Assembly: GCF_019279795.1 (NCBI RefSeq)
Contig: NC_056744.1
Location: 905,255,017-905,319,016 of the forward strand
Direction of reading: 5' to 3'
Origin: Protopterus annectens
Taxonomy: Eukaryota; Chordata; Ceratodontiformes; Protopteridae
DNA: 64,000 bases
This document shows positions 10,311 to 21,161 of the stretch, piece after piece; positions within the stretch are counted from its first letter, which is position 1, and every line of letters begins with the position of its first letter. The position numbers were made by a program, and so were the translations under genes. Under the pieces are notes generated by a model, which ran no database searches, was not told the DNA's origin, and saw nothing but the letters and a program-made list of their open reading frames with translations.

Positions 10311-11640
10311 AGCTGGGTGGTAGGTCATCTGTAGGACCCTAGGAAATATGGCTTTGTAGGGTGGCAAAAGGAAAACCTGCTTTACCCCTGGAGACATTGC
10401 CCATGATGCAGTGTTTTGTAAAGGTGTGCACCAAGTTCTATGCAGCTGCCTCTAGGATGGCCTGTGTAGGGACTTGAGAAAAGCATAGGTAGTTTTTGTC
10501 CCATGCCTGGTGGAGTGGGCATAGATAGTTTGTCCCATGCCTGGTGGAGTGGGCTTTAATATGCCCATGTACAGTCTGTCCATAGTAGGAGTGACTGACT
10601 TAATTCAGTTGGCAGTCCAAACAAATCATTTCCCCGATGGAGACAAGGACTGCCCTCTTTACCCTCTGCAAAAGCCACCAGTAACTGCTCTGCTCTGTTA
10701 GGGTTTTTTGTTCTGTCTACATATACCGGATTTGCCTTTGTACATCCAGGTAATTAGGGACTTGCTCAACCTGTCCTGTGGATTTGGGAAGACTGGCAAG
10801 AGGATAGCCTGGGTCTATGTTATAACGGCGAACAATCAAAAGATCAAATGCTGTTACATCGATCACAAAATAACGAAAACAAGAGAGTGAACAGCCAGAA
10901 CAGCAATTTTTTTCCCCCACTTAAAATATACCAACTCCGAGATCGCACTACAGTGCTGAAAATGGCAAAGTGATGGAAGCGGCCAAACAACTTTCCCAGG
11001 GAAAGAAGTCGCTTAAGCCGCTTCATTTTGCGTTTTCGACATTTACAGTTCAAAGATGCATTCAACAAAGAGTCTTCGTTCTTCTGACAGGAACCCGACA
11101 GCCTGGTTTGGGTCAAGTTCTCATAACACCTTAAGCATAAAAAGATGGATTTGTTCTAAGGATTATCCTATGCCTGTGAAAGGCAGTAAAAGGCTCTTTA
11201 CACATGAGGGCTTACAGCTCTGAGCAACTCCCTGCTGATGTGACAACTATAAGGAAAGTTATCTTCCAAGTGATTTTGAGAGAGGCAGTGGCAGTTGGCT
11301 CAAAGGGGCAGGGGGCAAGGCGAGTTTTTCTAGCACATAATTTAGATCCCAGGCAGGAATAAGGCTCCATTTAGGTGGTCTCTAGTTAATTATCCCTTTA
11401 AAGGAAACTTTCTTGTGGGGGTGCAAGAAGAATATAGAATGGTGCAGGCAAGCTGGAGTTGGAAAGTCTCCGTCTAAACAAGCCTGTAAGGTACTCCAAG
11501 ACTGAGTTTATGTCTGCCTGAGAAGGGCTGGTGTTCTTGCTGTGACATCAGATGGAACATCTCTTCTATTTTGCCATGTAGGATTTTCTGGTACTGGGTT
11601 TCCTTGCCTCCTTTAGAATGGAAAGCACATTACTTGTTAT
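10260..11640 (-). pseudogene. DIRS C tyrosine recombinase remnant
   Basis: No long frame survives. The nucleotide sequence still follows the family-1 YR in order. Around 11300-11370 it has GGCTCAAAGGGGCAG, GAGTTTTTCTAG and TTTAGATCCCAGGCAGGAAT. Near 11570-11630 it has the complement of the YR start (TTTTCTGGTACTGGGTTTCCT, the ARRPSTRK region). Near 10850-11120 A/T-rich sequence interrupts the match, perhaps an unidentified insertion. Clearly non-functional. Confidence 0.5.
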
Positions 11641-11759
11641 CAAAACACAATCCTTCAGGCTGTTAACCTATGTGTGGCTGTTTAAGGATGGAATACAGAT
11701 CCCTTGGCATCATTGAAGAGATCTAATTCTTTCAGTAGTGCGTGGAATATCACCTCGCT

Positions 11760-13130
11760 AAGTGCAAAGAAAAAGGAATAACCAGTGTCATCTCAGCAAG
11801 AAGGGAGCATCTAAGATCATGCTACATCTGTCTGCCCTGACTTGTATCAGTACCCTGCAGATCAAACACAAGGGTGGGAATGCATACAGAAAAAGGTTTG
11901 TCCTTCTGAAAGAGCATCTGTTTTTCCAAGTCCCCATCTACCGAATTCTGGATCAGAACCATTGTCTGTTCTGGTGAGAAGTGAACAGGTCTACAGAGGG
12001 GAGCCCCCACTGCAAAGTCCAGGAACACAGCTCTCTTCAGCATCCATTCATACGGATCTAGCAGATCTCTGCTTAAGAGAATCTGCCAGGCTATTGTTCT
12101 AACTCAAATGTAAGATGCCATGAGAGTCTGGCTTGGTTCTTGAGCCAGCATCCAAGTCTTCCTCGTGAGACTGCACAAAGAGTAGGACAGAGAAGCTCCC
12201 CTGCTTACGTACCCCATCACTATGGTTTGTATGTCCATATCTGCAAGGTCCCTCTGGTTAAATTCTGCTGAAAAGCCTTTATGGCCAGGCAAACTGCTAG
12301 TAGTTCCTTCTGGTTTATATGTAGTTCTCTCTCTTCTGCTATTCTGATGACCTTCACCTTTAAAGAACCTAAATGGGTCCACCAAACTAGGTCTGAACTG
12401 TCGGAGTAATGGCCTTTTCTTCTGGTAAAGAGAAATTTGTCCCTTGTTTCTACAATATGGTTTTCTTCCACCATAGCAGCCCCTTCATGCACTGAAGGAG
12501 AGACAACAGGGTATCCTGGGGTTAAGAATGCTGTTCCCACGCACTTTTTTTTAGAAACCACTAAAGTTCTCATGTATGTAACTTTGCAAGCAGAATCATG
12601 AAAATGCAGGATGCCATGTAGCCCATCGGGTCTTGAGGAGGGAATGCCTTCTGCTAGGCCAGACTGAGGATTCCCAGGAAGAGGATCCTTGTTTGAGGAA
12701 GAGTTTCTGACTTGAAGATTTAAAGGAGACCTACCTTATTAAAGCAGTCTACAGTGATCTGCTAGGGCCTCTGCTGTGGATTTTCCTTGAATGTGACCGT
12801 CATCTATGTAGGGAGCAAAGAACTCCCAGAGTTCTGCACTGTGCTATCAGAAGAGCAAAGCATTTTGTGAAAACCCTTGGAGCAGTAGACAAAATTGGAA
12901 ACACATCGTTAGAAGAGAGAGCCTGCACTACAAATCTTAAGAATTTTTGTAACTGTGTGAAATACAGGCATGGAGTTGAGTGTTTTTTTTTTTTTTTTTA
13001 GGTCTTGAGTGACCATAAAGGCACCTTGGAAAATCATGGGAAGTAATTTTTGTAAAGCAAGCATTTTTAATTTGGGGATATTGAGAAGCTTGTTTAGTTT
13101 TGAAAGGTCCAAGATGGGCCTTCAGGTGCC
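11760..13130 (-). pseudogene. DIRS C RNase H and RT remnants
   Basis: The minus frame 12220-12573 contains ELHINQKELLAVCLAIKAF, the RNase H Glu motif, preceded by DSSDLVWW where active copies have DASDYAWG. The frame 12909-13112 contains LNKLLNIPKLKMLALQKLLP and VTQDLK. These match LNTYLDIPKFKMLTLQQLLP and VTLDLKEA at the start of the RT palm in copy E. A T-run at 12982-12999 and other indels break the frame. Confidence 0.6.
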
Positions 13131-13739
13131 CACCCATCTTCGAACTAGAAAGATGAAGAAGCCGCCTCTTCCTTCCTGACCTGGCGGAACAGGCTGAACT
13201 GACGAAGTATCCAAAAAGAAAAGGTTTTCCAGGTACAAAATAAAACAAATAACCAACCCTGAAGTACCCAGGAAAGGACTAAGCCAGCACTGAAGAAACT
13301 CCGATGTTTTAATAAAGCCAAATAAACTACAAATATACATCCTTGAAGTAGTTGTTCCCTGACGACAGGTGGCATGAGACTCTCCTGTTCTTAATAGTTT
13401 TGGGACACCTAATAAGGGTAGGATTTCTCTTAACCGAATTAAGTACCCCCTTTCTTTGATGCTGAGGACCGATTAGTCCCTTTCCATTAATTTTGGAAAG
13501 GAGTCTTCCAGACAGAGGTTTGGAGGGGTATCAGGGGTCAGGATTGAAAAACAGTTACAACTGGTACCTGTATTTTGTGGGTTCTTAGAAGCTCCCTATT
13601 GTGTGTGTTTGTTCTGGTTCCCGAACTGAATGTATCTCTGTCTGGGGGGGGGGGGGGCAAGTTTTTTTGAGTGGTAATTCCTACTGTAACTTGGTATCAG
13701 AGAGAGGAAATTATTTCAGTTTTTATTTGCTGTCATTTT

Positions 13740-14340
13740 TTATCCAGCTTCTCTAAAACCTGTTCAGCTGGAGATCCAAAAATGAATTTTGTCTAATGGA
13801 GCATCAACCTGATCTGACAGGCTAGTTCCTGAGCCATGTATGCCTGCGGATGATAGAACCTGTGGCAGTTGCTCTGTGTAATGCATCCAAGGCATCAGAG
13901 CCACACTTTAGAGCGCACCTGGACACTTGTAAAGCTTTTTTTGCCATCTCCTGAAATTTCTTTGATAAGGTTCTATCCTCAATAGAATCCACCTTAGTTG
14001 GAATTTTGTCCTGTAGAGATTCAAGGTACTTCATGAACTGGTAAATTCAATGCTCTCATTGCAAGGGTGGCAGAGGCATAAGTTTTTTTTTTCCCTAAAT
14101 CTGTCCAATAGTCTACTGAATCCAGAAAAAGTGTACCTATAGGGCCAACTAGACATCCCCTATCTAATGATAGGAAAAGTACAGACCATCGAAGGGTCAG
14201 CTTTGGGATTTTTATGAAAGCGATAGTGAAATTCGAGCAACTCTGTAAAACCCATTTGGCTTCCTAGGAGCAGGTAGTAAAGAATCAAGATGTGAAGCAA
14301 CATCTTCAAAGATATCATCCAGTATTGTGTGTAAAGGAGG
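13740..14340 (-). pseudogene. DIRS C gag C-terminal remnant
   Basis: The frame 13822-14034 (KFQEMAKKALQVSRCALKCGSDALDALHRATATGSIIRRHTWLRN, cited in part: ATATGSIIRRHTWL) corresponds to RAAVTGSIIRRHAWL in copy I. Farther right, at 14040-14340, the sequence still parallels the middle of gag (the VYTSATLA and DDVYTESSL regions) without an open frame. Confidence 0.55.
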
Positions 14341-14442
14341 TATTACCAATGGCCTGAAAGAAAACAAACTTAGCAGTTCCCTACAATGGGTTTCAGAGAA
14401 CGTTTTGTTTTTCCCAGCTGAAAGCCTCCTTCATTGTAAAAA

Positions 14443-14476
14443 GTGTGTGTGTGTGTGTGTGTGTGTGGGGGGGGGG
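14443..14476. repeat. (GT)n microsatellite with G run
   Basis: About twelve GT units followed by a run of ten G. It lies in the gag remnant of DIRS C, just left of the insertion point of copy I. Confidence 0.9.
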
Positions 14477-14549
14477 TCAGAGTCAGAATCTAGATGATGG
14501 AAATTGACCATTATAGGACAACAACTCCTCATCTTCTAAGCTTGGGGAA

Positions 14550-14765
14550 AGTACAGTTTTGTACCTACCATAAATGTAGATGTTGGAGTGTTCATACGGC
14601 TGCAGTCATCACACTTGGGTTATCCTGTCGTCAGGCGGTCCCGCAGTCGGCTGAATCCCAAAGTCTTGGTCCAGCGTCGGTTGTAGTCACTTCTTCCCTG
14701 ACGTCAGTGCGACAGGGGTATAAAAGAGGCAGCAGACGTCATTTTCTTCAGTTTTTCTTGCCCCA
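14550..14765. repeat. Left (3') ITR of DIRS copy I
   Basis: From about 14590 onward it is inverted relative to 19915-20099. Shared blocks in order are CTGCAGTCATCACACTTGGG, TTATCCTGTCGTCAGGCGG, AAAGTCTTGGTCC and the CRE/TATA segment. The outermost 40 bases (AGTACAGTTTTGTACCTACC onward) are present only at this end and, inverted, in the ICR. Confidence 0.85.
14699..14726 (+). promoter_or_regulatory. CRE + TATA promoter motif, copy I left ITR
   Basis: TGACGTCA at 14699-14706 and TATAAAAG at 14719-14726. The orientation would give transcripts running into the element antisense to YR and RT. Confidence 0.6.
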
Positions 14766-14949
14766 GATGTCAGGTGCCCCCAACTAGGAAGGCAATACAA
14801 AAACTATGCAAAAATACCTTGGTAGATAAACAGTAGTACTAGCTGTTAGCAAATCCACCATATAGACATTCATCCAATTGATTGATGTACATGGAGTTAT
14901 AACTAACACCCTGGTATGTAGAGGGGATGGTGGGAGGGTAACCTGGACT

Positions 14950-15062
14950 GCAGCAGTATGAACACTCGAACATCTACATTTATGGTAGGTACAAAACTGT
15001 ACTATGTTCATCATGTTATAACTGCTGCAGTCATCACACTTGGGTTGAATCCCAAAGCTATG
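14950..15062. repeat. ICR of DIRS copy I
   Basis: The inverse of the left terminus (ends GGTACAAAACTGTAC) is fused directly to TATGTTCATCATG and the inner side of the other terminus (CTGCTGCAGTCATCACACTT). It represents both element ends joined. Confidence 0.8.
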
Positions 15063-16110
15063 GATGGGTGGCTGGTACTAAACTGGGTTAGGCGAAGCTA
15101 GGATGCCCTGCAGAACTGCAGTGGCAAAACCAGCTCTGGATTTTGAGTATAAAGGAAGGTGGTAGTGCTTGGTAAAGGTGTGCACTGAACTCCAAGTAGC
15201 TGCCTCCAGAATGTCCTTGGTTGGAACCCCTCTGAGAAAAGCTGCTCAGGTTGCTGTAGCCCTGGTGGAATGGGACCCAATATTAAAAGGCACTGCTTTT
15301 CCATGGTGCAAGTAGCAAAAGCAGATACAATGTGCTATCCATTTGGAGATGGTCTGTTTTGAAATAGCCTTTCCTTGTGAACCTGCAGCACAGGAGACAG
15401 AGTTGGTCAGCTTTTCTAAAGGTCTTTGTCTTATCAAAATAGTAACGAAGCTGCCTGTAAATGTCCAAGGAGTGAAGGAGTCTTTCTCCTTTATTCTGGG
15501 GTTTGGAGAAAAGGTGGGTAAATGAATAGTCTGATTCAAAGCCACACTGGATACTACCTTAGGCATGAAGGTAGGGTTAGTTCGTAAAGAGACTCTGTCC
15601 TGATGGAAAATGATGAAAGGTTCCACTGCCATAAGTGCCTGTAGTTCTGAGACCCTGCGTGCTGAGGTAATAGCCAGCAACAGAGCTATTTTCCATGACA
15701 AGTATTGTAGATCTGCTGAGAAGGCTGGTTCGAAAGGAGGCAGTGTTCATTTTTCTAAAACGAAGTTGAGGTCCCAAGCTGGCGTTGGGGATTTTCTGGG
15801 GGGTCTTATGTTCTTAGCCCCTCTGAGAAACTGCCTTAGTAAAGGGTGTGAGAAAATGGGAGGATCTGTATTATATTGAGCTGAAATAGCTGAAGCATGG
15901 ATCTTAATGGAAGAGAAAGAAAGGCCTTTGTGTAGCATCTCAGTTAAGTATTGCAGTATTTGAGGAATGTTTAGTATCCCAGGATTTTGTCCTTTATCCT
16001 GGTTCCATGCACAAAATATTTTCCATTTGGCTGAGTAAGTTTTTCTGGTGCTGGGCCTCCTGGCCTCCAAAATGATTCAGGTCGTCCTTTGAGAGAAGTG
16101 TTGATTGATA
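15060..16110 (-). pseudogene. DIRS tyrosine recombinase, copy I
   Basis: YR spread over frames 15747-16070, 15246-15701 and 15098-15304. Visible in order: EARRPSTRKTYSAKW, QILQYLTEMLHKG, IRPPRKSPTPAWDLNFVLEK, then ITSARRVSELQALM (first catalytic Arg), SKWIAHCICFCY and SHSTRATAT (HxxR), with the region carrying the final Tyr in another frame near 15150-15200. At least two frameshifts break it. The start overlaps the end of RT/RH near 16113-16130 in a different frame. The C-terminus reaches to the ICR. Confidence 0.8.
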
Positions 16111-16112
16111 AT

Positions 16113-17345
16113 TCAAGGTATTCTCCATGCAGCTAAATTTAAAGTTCTGAGCTGGCTGTGAAGGATCTGTGAGTTTTTCTGAGTCAACAGTAGTGGGAAT
16201 TGAGGCAAGATCCATGGAAGGCTGTGAGTCAAGTTCCTTAGTAATGGGTACCAGTGCTGGCATGGCCAGTCCGGAGCAATGAGGATCATTTGTGGTCTCT
16301 CTGATTTGACTTTCAATAATACCTTAGTCAATAGAGGTAGTGGTGGGAAGGCATAGACTGTCAATGCTGTCCAACTGAATGATAGGGCGTCCACTTTCCA
16401 GGCTAGGGAGTGATACGTCCTTGTGCAAAATTTCTGTAGTTGGCAGTTGTTAGGGGAGGCAAATAGATCTATGTCTGGGCGTCCCCACCTTTGAGTTACC
16501 ATTGAGAATACTTGTGGGTGTAGCCTCCACTCGTGAGGATGTGCCATATTTCTGCTTAATTCATCTGCCAATGTGTTTTCCTTTCCTGGGAGGAATTGTG
16601 CTTGCAGTTGTACTTGGTAAGTCAATGCAGTGTTCCACAAGGTCATTGCCTGTCTGCATAAAGGGTAGGAGTGTGTTCCTCCCCGTTTGTTTATGTACCA
16701 CATAACTGTGGTGTTGTCTGTCCTTATTAGTAGTTGTCCCGGATGCAAGAGGTCCCTGAAGGCAGTCAGTGCATTCTGCACAGCTAGCATCTCCTTTTGG
16801 TTGATGTGAAGCTGTATTTGTTTTGCAGACCATTTGTCCTGTATGCACTGTCCTGCCATGTGTGCTCCCCAGGAGTAGTCTGAAGAATCTGTTGTCATAG
16901 TTTGGTTTGCTGGAGGTAAGACAAAAGGAAGACCCTTGTTTATGTGACATGCTTGAGCCCACCATAGGAACTCTTTTTGAAGGCAGGGAATGAGAGATGT
17001 ACTTGATTCGAGGCTGTGACTGTGTAGAGTCCATACACATTTCAGGTACCATTGTAATTTCCTCATATGCAGCTTTGCATATGGGATTAGTTGAATGCAG
17101 GATGCCACGAACCCCAATGCCTGCATGATTTTCCTTGCAGTGAGCTGGGTGAAAGTTGCCATCTTTTTGAAATATTGAGTCAATTGTTTTTGTTTGCCTG
17201 GCATGAGATAAGCTATCTGGGCCGTTGTATTTAAGCTGGTACCCAGGAATATTATCTGTTGCGAGGGCATTAGCTTTGACCTCTTTTTGTTTACTGTGTA
17301 CCCTAGGCAACTGAGCAGCTTTGTTTCAAGCGCCAGATGCTGCAA
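16113..17345 (-). CDS. DIRS RNase H with C-terminal extension, copy I (open, 410 codons)
   Basis: Second longest open stretch of RT/RH in the window. It begins in the RT connection (CLGYTVNKKRSKLMPS, IIFLGTSLN) and runs through RNase H with all four acidic positions in context: TDSSDYSWG, NQKEMLAVQNAL, RTDNTTVMWY and NTLADELSR. The extension WGRPDIDLFASPNN, FSWTALTVYAFPP and ILIAPDWPCQHWYP follows, ending LNLAAWRIP and stop. RNase H would remove template RNA; the role of the extension is uncertain, though DIRS elements are reported to carry a Dam-like methyltransferase domain here. It is only part of a gene: RT upstream is out of frame, so it is not a working CDS. Confidence 0.7.
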   Translation of the reverse strand: MQHLALETKLLSCLGYTVNKKRSKLMPSQQIIFLGTSLNTTAQIAYLMPGKQKQLTQYFKKMATFTQLTARKIMQALGFVASCIQLIPYAKLHMRKLQWYLKCVWTLHSHSLESSTSLIPCLQKEFLWWAQACHINKGLPFVLPPANQTMTTDSSDYSWGAHMAGQCIQDKWSAKQIQLHINQKEMLAVQNALTAFRDLLHPGQLLIRTDNTTVMWYINKRGGTHSYPLCRQAMTLWNTALTYQVQLQAQFLPGKENTLADELSRNMAHPHEWRLHPQVFSMVTQRWGRPDIDLFASPNNCQLQKFCTRTYHSLAWKVDALSFSWTALTVYAFPPLPLLTKVLLKVKSERPQMILIAPDWPCQHWYPLLRNLTHSLPWILPQFPLLLTQKNSQILHSQLRTLNLAAWRIP

Positions 17346-17950
17346 TAGGATGTCCTTGCGGTCCGCTTGGATCAGGCAGTCGTCCGGATATGGGTAAATT
17401 TGTATTCCTCATTGTCTGCAGTATGCAATTACTGATGCCAGGCATTTCGTAAATACTCTGGGCGCAGTAGATAAGCCAAAGAGCAATGCAGAGAATTGAT
17501 AATGCATTGTACCTGCCAAAAATCTGAGGTATCTTCTGCAATCTTGTCTGATAGGGACATGCAGGTATGCCTCTGAGGTCCAACGTTACCAGCCAAGACT
17601 CCTTGCCCAGCATGGGAAGAAGCTGCTGTAGTGTGAGCATTTTGAATTTGGGTACCTCCAGGTATGTATTTAGAATTGAGAGGTCTAAAATGGGTCTCCA
17701 GGCTTTGTCCTTTCTTGGGACTAGAAATAGTCTTGAGTAAAAACCTTGACCTTGTTCCTTTGTAGGTACCTTTTGAATTGCTTTCATATCCATGAGAGCT
17801 GAAATTTGCTTTTGAGCCTCTGCCCATTGGTTTGGAGGCAGATTTGGCATGCCTCTCATCCATGGTAAAGTGTGAAAATGAAATCTGTAGCCTCAGGTAA
17901 TAATATCCAGAACCCATTTATCCTTTGTCATGATGCGCCAGTTTTGTGGA
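17326..17950 (-). pseudogene. DIRS reverse transcriptase, copy I
   Basis: RT fingers and palm: QWAEAQKQISALMDMKAIQ, GFYSRLFLVPRKDKAWRPI, LDLSILNTYLEVPKFKMLTL and LVTLDL. A small deletion near 17570 shifts the frame, and the palm continues in another frame (FGLSTAP-like near 17470). The active-site tetrad reads YPDD near 17380-17391, with Pro for the usual Leu, as in copy K. The frame is lost between RT and RNase H. Confidence 0.75.
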
Positions 17951-19786
17951 AATAGAGCCAGTTTTCCTCCCAAAGGTGCTGCCAGGGCAATTTTGCTTGG
18001 CAGGCGAAGAGGGAAGTCATTGTGTTTGTTTCCTGAAGGGTTGAGATCTTTCGTCTCCACCTCTGAGTTGTTGTATGCCATTGTCTAGGCCTGAAAGGAC
18101 CTTGTGGCTGGCCTCTGCCCCTTGGGCGTCTGTACCTACCTCTTTGGGGTCGGTCTGATGCAGGAAAGGACCAGTTTTTTGATGGCCAGTTTCTGCTGAA
18201 ATGAGGAGGTTGTACCTGTAAGAAATTTTTAACTGTTTGCATGGATTTTGCCTCTTCCATTTTCTTTAAAACTTCCTCTGCTTTGACACCAAATAACACA
18301 TCATTCTGCAATGGAGCATCCAATAACTTTGCTTTGACATGTTCTGGTAAGGCTTGTTCTTTAAGCCAAGCATGCCTACGTATTATAGACCCTGTGACAG
18401 CTGCTCTACATGAGGCTTCCAATGAATCAAAACCACACTATAAGGTATGCTTTCCCACCTGCTCTGCTGCATGCAGCAAATCCTGAATCTCTTTGAAATC
18501 AGGCTGATCTGTCTGAGGGATTATTTTCTGTTTTAACTGTGTTATCAAGTACTGCTGGTATTTTAGCATGTGAAATTGGCAGTTTAAGGCCCTCATGGCC
18601 AAAGTGGCAGACGTATACACTTTCTTCCCCCATCTTTCTAATGCTCTGGAATCTCTTTCAGAAGGTAGTGGATTCTTAGCAGTAGAGGCCTTAACCCCTT
18701 TGGGACCCTGGGAAAGGTTTTCAGGGTCTGCAGCAGGACTTTTGTATAGAAACTTATGAGTATCAGGAACTCGGTAGTATCTGCCTGGTTTGGCTGGTGC
18801 AGTAGGTAAGGAATCTGGGTTTAGACTAGATTCGGTGTAAACATCATCCAAAATGTCTAAAACTGGAGGAATTGCCAGGGGTCTATGCTGTGGAAGAAGA
18901 AGAAACTCACGGAGTCTTTTCTTAGTCAGAATAGTCTTGGCCTTCCCAGTGGAAGTGTTCCCTCATGGTGTGTAAAGTTTCCCCAAAAAAGAGTAGTCTT
19001 CAGGGGGCGAGACAGAGGGAATGGGCTCTTCAGCATATGAGTCTTCATAAGGAGGGAAGGAGTAATCCTGGTCCTCAGAGTTGCCTGAGGAAATGGATGC
19101 TTGGTCAGAGAAAGGATAGCCTTCCTCCAGCCTAGGCCTTTTGTCAGGAGGGGGTTGGGAACCCCTGATAAGGGTAATTAAATCCTCAGCCATCTTAAGC
19201 ATCTGTTTCTTAAGCATAGGGGCCTGTGGTGGGGTGCGTGGTCCCGGTTTTCTAATTTTCAAGGGGGCTTTAGTTTAGCATAAGACTTAGTAGAGATAGT
19301 TGTCGGTTTGAAGACACCTTCAGAAATCGAAGGTCTATCCAAAATTTCCTGATCACCGTCAGGGCTGGCGTCAGAGGGGTGAGATGGAACCGGGTCCTGA
19401 GGCCCAGCTGATTCGGTGTGGGAGGCCGTCAGAATTTCTGAATCAGCAGTAGTCAGGGGGTGCGTAGGCGCCTCGCTGAAAACCGGAGAACCGGCGTCAG
19501 GCCTTGCTGAGGCCTCGGTATCTGGTCTTGGTCTGTCCTTATCCTTGCGTTTTTTAATCATAGCTGATGTCGGCTGCTCCGACGGCATGCTACAGTTAAA
19601 TTTTCTGCCAAAATAATGTTGGGCGAATTCTGCCCAACGCTTAGTAGTACGTTTGTTGAACCCAAGACAAAACCGACAACCAGAAACATTGTGGCCTGGG
19701 CCTAGGCAAGGAATACAATAAGAATGAAAATCCTTATGAGGTATTTGCTTCCCACAAGAAATGCAATTATTAACTTTGTCCGACAT
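17928..19786 (-). pseudogene. DIRS gag, copy I (four frame segments)
   Basis: Starts at the ATG at 19786. Segment 1 (19259-19786) has the zinc-binding array CX2C-X12-CX2C-X4-H-X4-CX2C and a basic stretch, then an acidic Ser/Pro-rich region. Segment 2 (18963-19262) contains KKQMLKMAEDLITLIRGSQPPP. Segment 3 (18438-18851) contains RYYRVPDTHKFLYKSP and RWGKKVYTSATLAMRALN and ends at an in-frame TAG. Segment 4 (17928-18422) contains SIIRRHAWLKEQ, KAKLLDAPLQNDVLFG and an Arg/Gly/Pro-rich tail (RGRYRRPRGRGQPQ), possibly RNA-binding. The whole is close to 600 codons without the breaks. Function as nucleocapsid-like protein is inferred. Confidence 0.75.
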
Positions 19787-19914
19787 CGGTCTGAGGCAAG
19801 AAAAGTTTCCCCAACGGGGTACTTAGCTTTAGAGAAGACTTCGGGCTGAAATTCGATTGGAAATCTCAGGAGCTGGCCGACCGGCACCTGCGAACTGCTT
19901 CTGCTTCGGGTACA

Positions 19915-20099
19915 ACGCGGCAAGAAAAACTGAAGAAAATGGCATCGGCTGCCTCTTATACCCCTGTCACACTGACGTCAGGGAAGAAGCGACGACAACC
20001 GACGCCGGACCAAGACTTTGGGATTCAGCCGACTGCAGGACCGCCTGACGACAGGATAACCCAAGTGTGATGACTGCAGCAGTATAACACGATGAACAT
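19915..20099. repeat. Right (5') ITR of DIRS copy I
   Basis: Inverted relative to 14590-14765. The outer end is CACGATGAACAT. It contains TGACGTCA at 19973-19980 and, on the minus strand, TATAAGAG at 19953-19960. Confidence 0.85.
19953..19980 (-). promoter_or_regulatory. CRE + TATA promoter motif, copy I right ITR
   Basis: TGACGTCA at 19973-19980 with TATAAGAG downstream on the minus strand at 19953-19960, directing transcription toward gag. The spacing matches the mirror-image motif at 14699-14726. Confidence 0.6.
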
Positions 20100-21161
20100 C
20101 CTGAATCTTGCTGAAAAGCCACCTCCTTTCTTCTTTTAGATGGATAGGTTTTGGGAGCAGAAGTGTGGGAGGACTCCCTGGATTTCACGAAGGCCATGAA
20201 TTCCTGTGCTATTTTTAGGAGATCTTGGACTTTGGCCTGAATTAAGTAGTCAAGAGCAGAGACAAAGAAAACAAAATGGTTCACTTCTGTTTAGGTGTCC
20301 ATTTAGAATGGATGACCGGTGGATGTAGTCATCCAACAGACTTCAGTTAATGTTTTGGTGGCAGAGGTACACAGGGTGTATCCCTCAAGACACACAATCA
20401 ATGTCAGAAGACTAGGCCTGCTGAGCAACTTCAGACCCGACCAATGCCTGTTGTGTAACAGTGGTAGGTAGCCAGAAGCCATGGCAGCCTCCTGAGGTGT
20501 TGCTCCAGAGGATCTGGGCCTAGGAATCACCAGAACAGGGGGCTGCAAAGGCACAACTGGGTCATCATATGACTTTGCAACTACAGCCAGAGCTTTAATG
20601 TCAGAGTCCTTGATATTTTTTTTCTTTCCTTTTCATTGGAATGAAGCTAACAAAAGCTTGTGTTGGCCAAGACTCAGTGGTAGCTGTAGACTGATAAGCC
20701 ACCAGGGGAACTAAAGCAATGGACTCCATATGGGCAGCTAATACCAATGCCCTACATTTGCAGGTCTGCGCTCGGAATTTAACAGTCAACATTAGAGATA
20801 CTGTGCTGAGACCCCAAACAGAACAGACAAAAGTGAAAATCTTTAGCTGGGATTTACCTTCCAATTACAGACCGTGTTAAGTGTTAAATTAAGAGAGGAA
20901 AATCCACAATGGGATACTTATCTGACTGGAAGATGACACTCTGGAAAAATGAACAGACCAATGGACAACAAGCATTCTGAACACATGAGCAGTGCATCGG
21001 GTGGCACGGCTAGAAAAAACTGAAGATGGCACCAACATATCATCTTTCTTGTACTCTGATGTCCAGTCTTCAGACGTTCACCCGCTAGTGGATAATGCAA
21101 AGACTCAAAAAACTGGGCCAGTCGTAGGCTTCTGCATGGCAAGAAGGCCCACAAATCAGAA
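20100..21161 (-). mobile_element. Old DIRS element C, part 2 (gag N-terminus and 5' leader)
   Basis: Appears to be the continuation of C to the right of inserted copy I. Around 20200-20260 AGGAGATCTTGGACTTTGGC sits where other copies encode AEDLITLI in gag. At 20890-21160 GGGATACTTATCTGACTG, GGCTAGAAAAAACTGAAGATGG and AAAGACTC parallel the leader at 2930-3176. Frames such as 20601-20864 show no recognisable domain. DIRS copy J begins at 21162. Confidence 0.45.

Larger units (their letters stand above)
10076..14549 (-). mobile_element. Old DIRS element C, part 1 (3' end to gag)
   Basis: A diverged minus-strand DIRS. An ICR-like junction lies at about 10205-10310 (ATTATGGTAAGTAGGACACAACTGTAC, split from TATGTTC in the family-1 way). 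YR remnants follow at 10260-11640, RNase H/RT remnants at 11760-13130 and gag remnants at 13740-14340. Bases 10115-10205 are an inverted copy of the terminal sequence at about 3645-3745, which links C to family 2. Full-length DIRS I is inserted at 14550, and the rest of C appears to continue at 20100. Confidence 0.6.
14550..20099 (-). mobile_element. DIRS copy I, full length
   Basis: Complete family-1 DIRS-like element of about 5.55 kb. Order on the minus strand: 5' ITR (outer end 20099), gag 19786 to about 18000, RT/RH about 17950-16113, YR about 16110-15060, ICR 14950-15062 and 3' ITR (outer end 14550). The left end starts AGTACAG and the right end is GAACAT, the same as copies F and K. No target duplication is seen; the flanks are GGGGAA and CCTGAA. 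Frameshifts and a stop in gag and RT show it is inactive. It appears to split the gag of old DIRS C. Confidence 0.9.

Noticed and set aside
14443..14476. CRISPR-like or other functional tandem array
   Set aside because: Simple dinucleotide and mononucleotide repeats only; no spaced repeats anywhere in the window.
14550..14765. LTR of a conventional LTR retrotransposon
   Set aside because: The terminal repeats are inverted, an ICR is present, and the element encodes a tyrosine recombinase rather than a DDE integrase.
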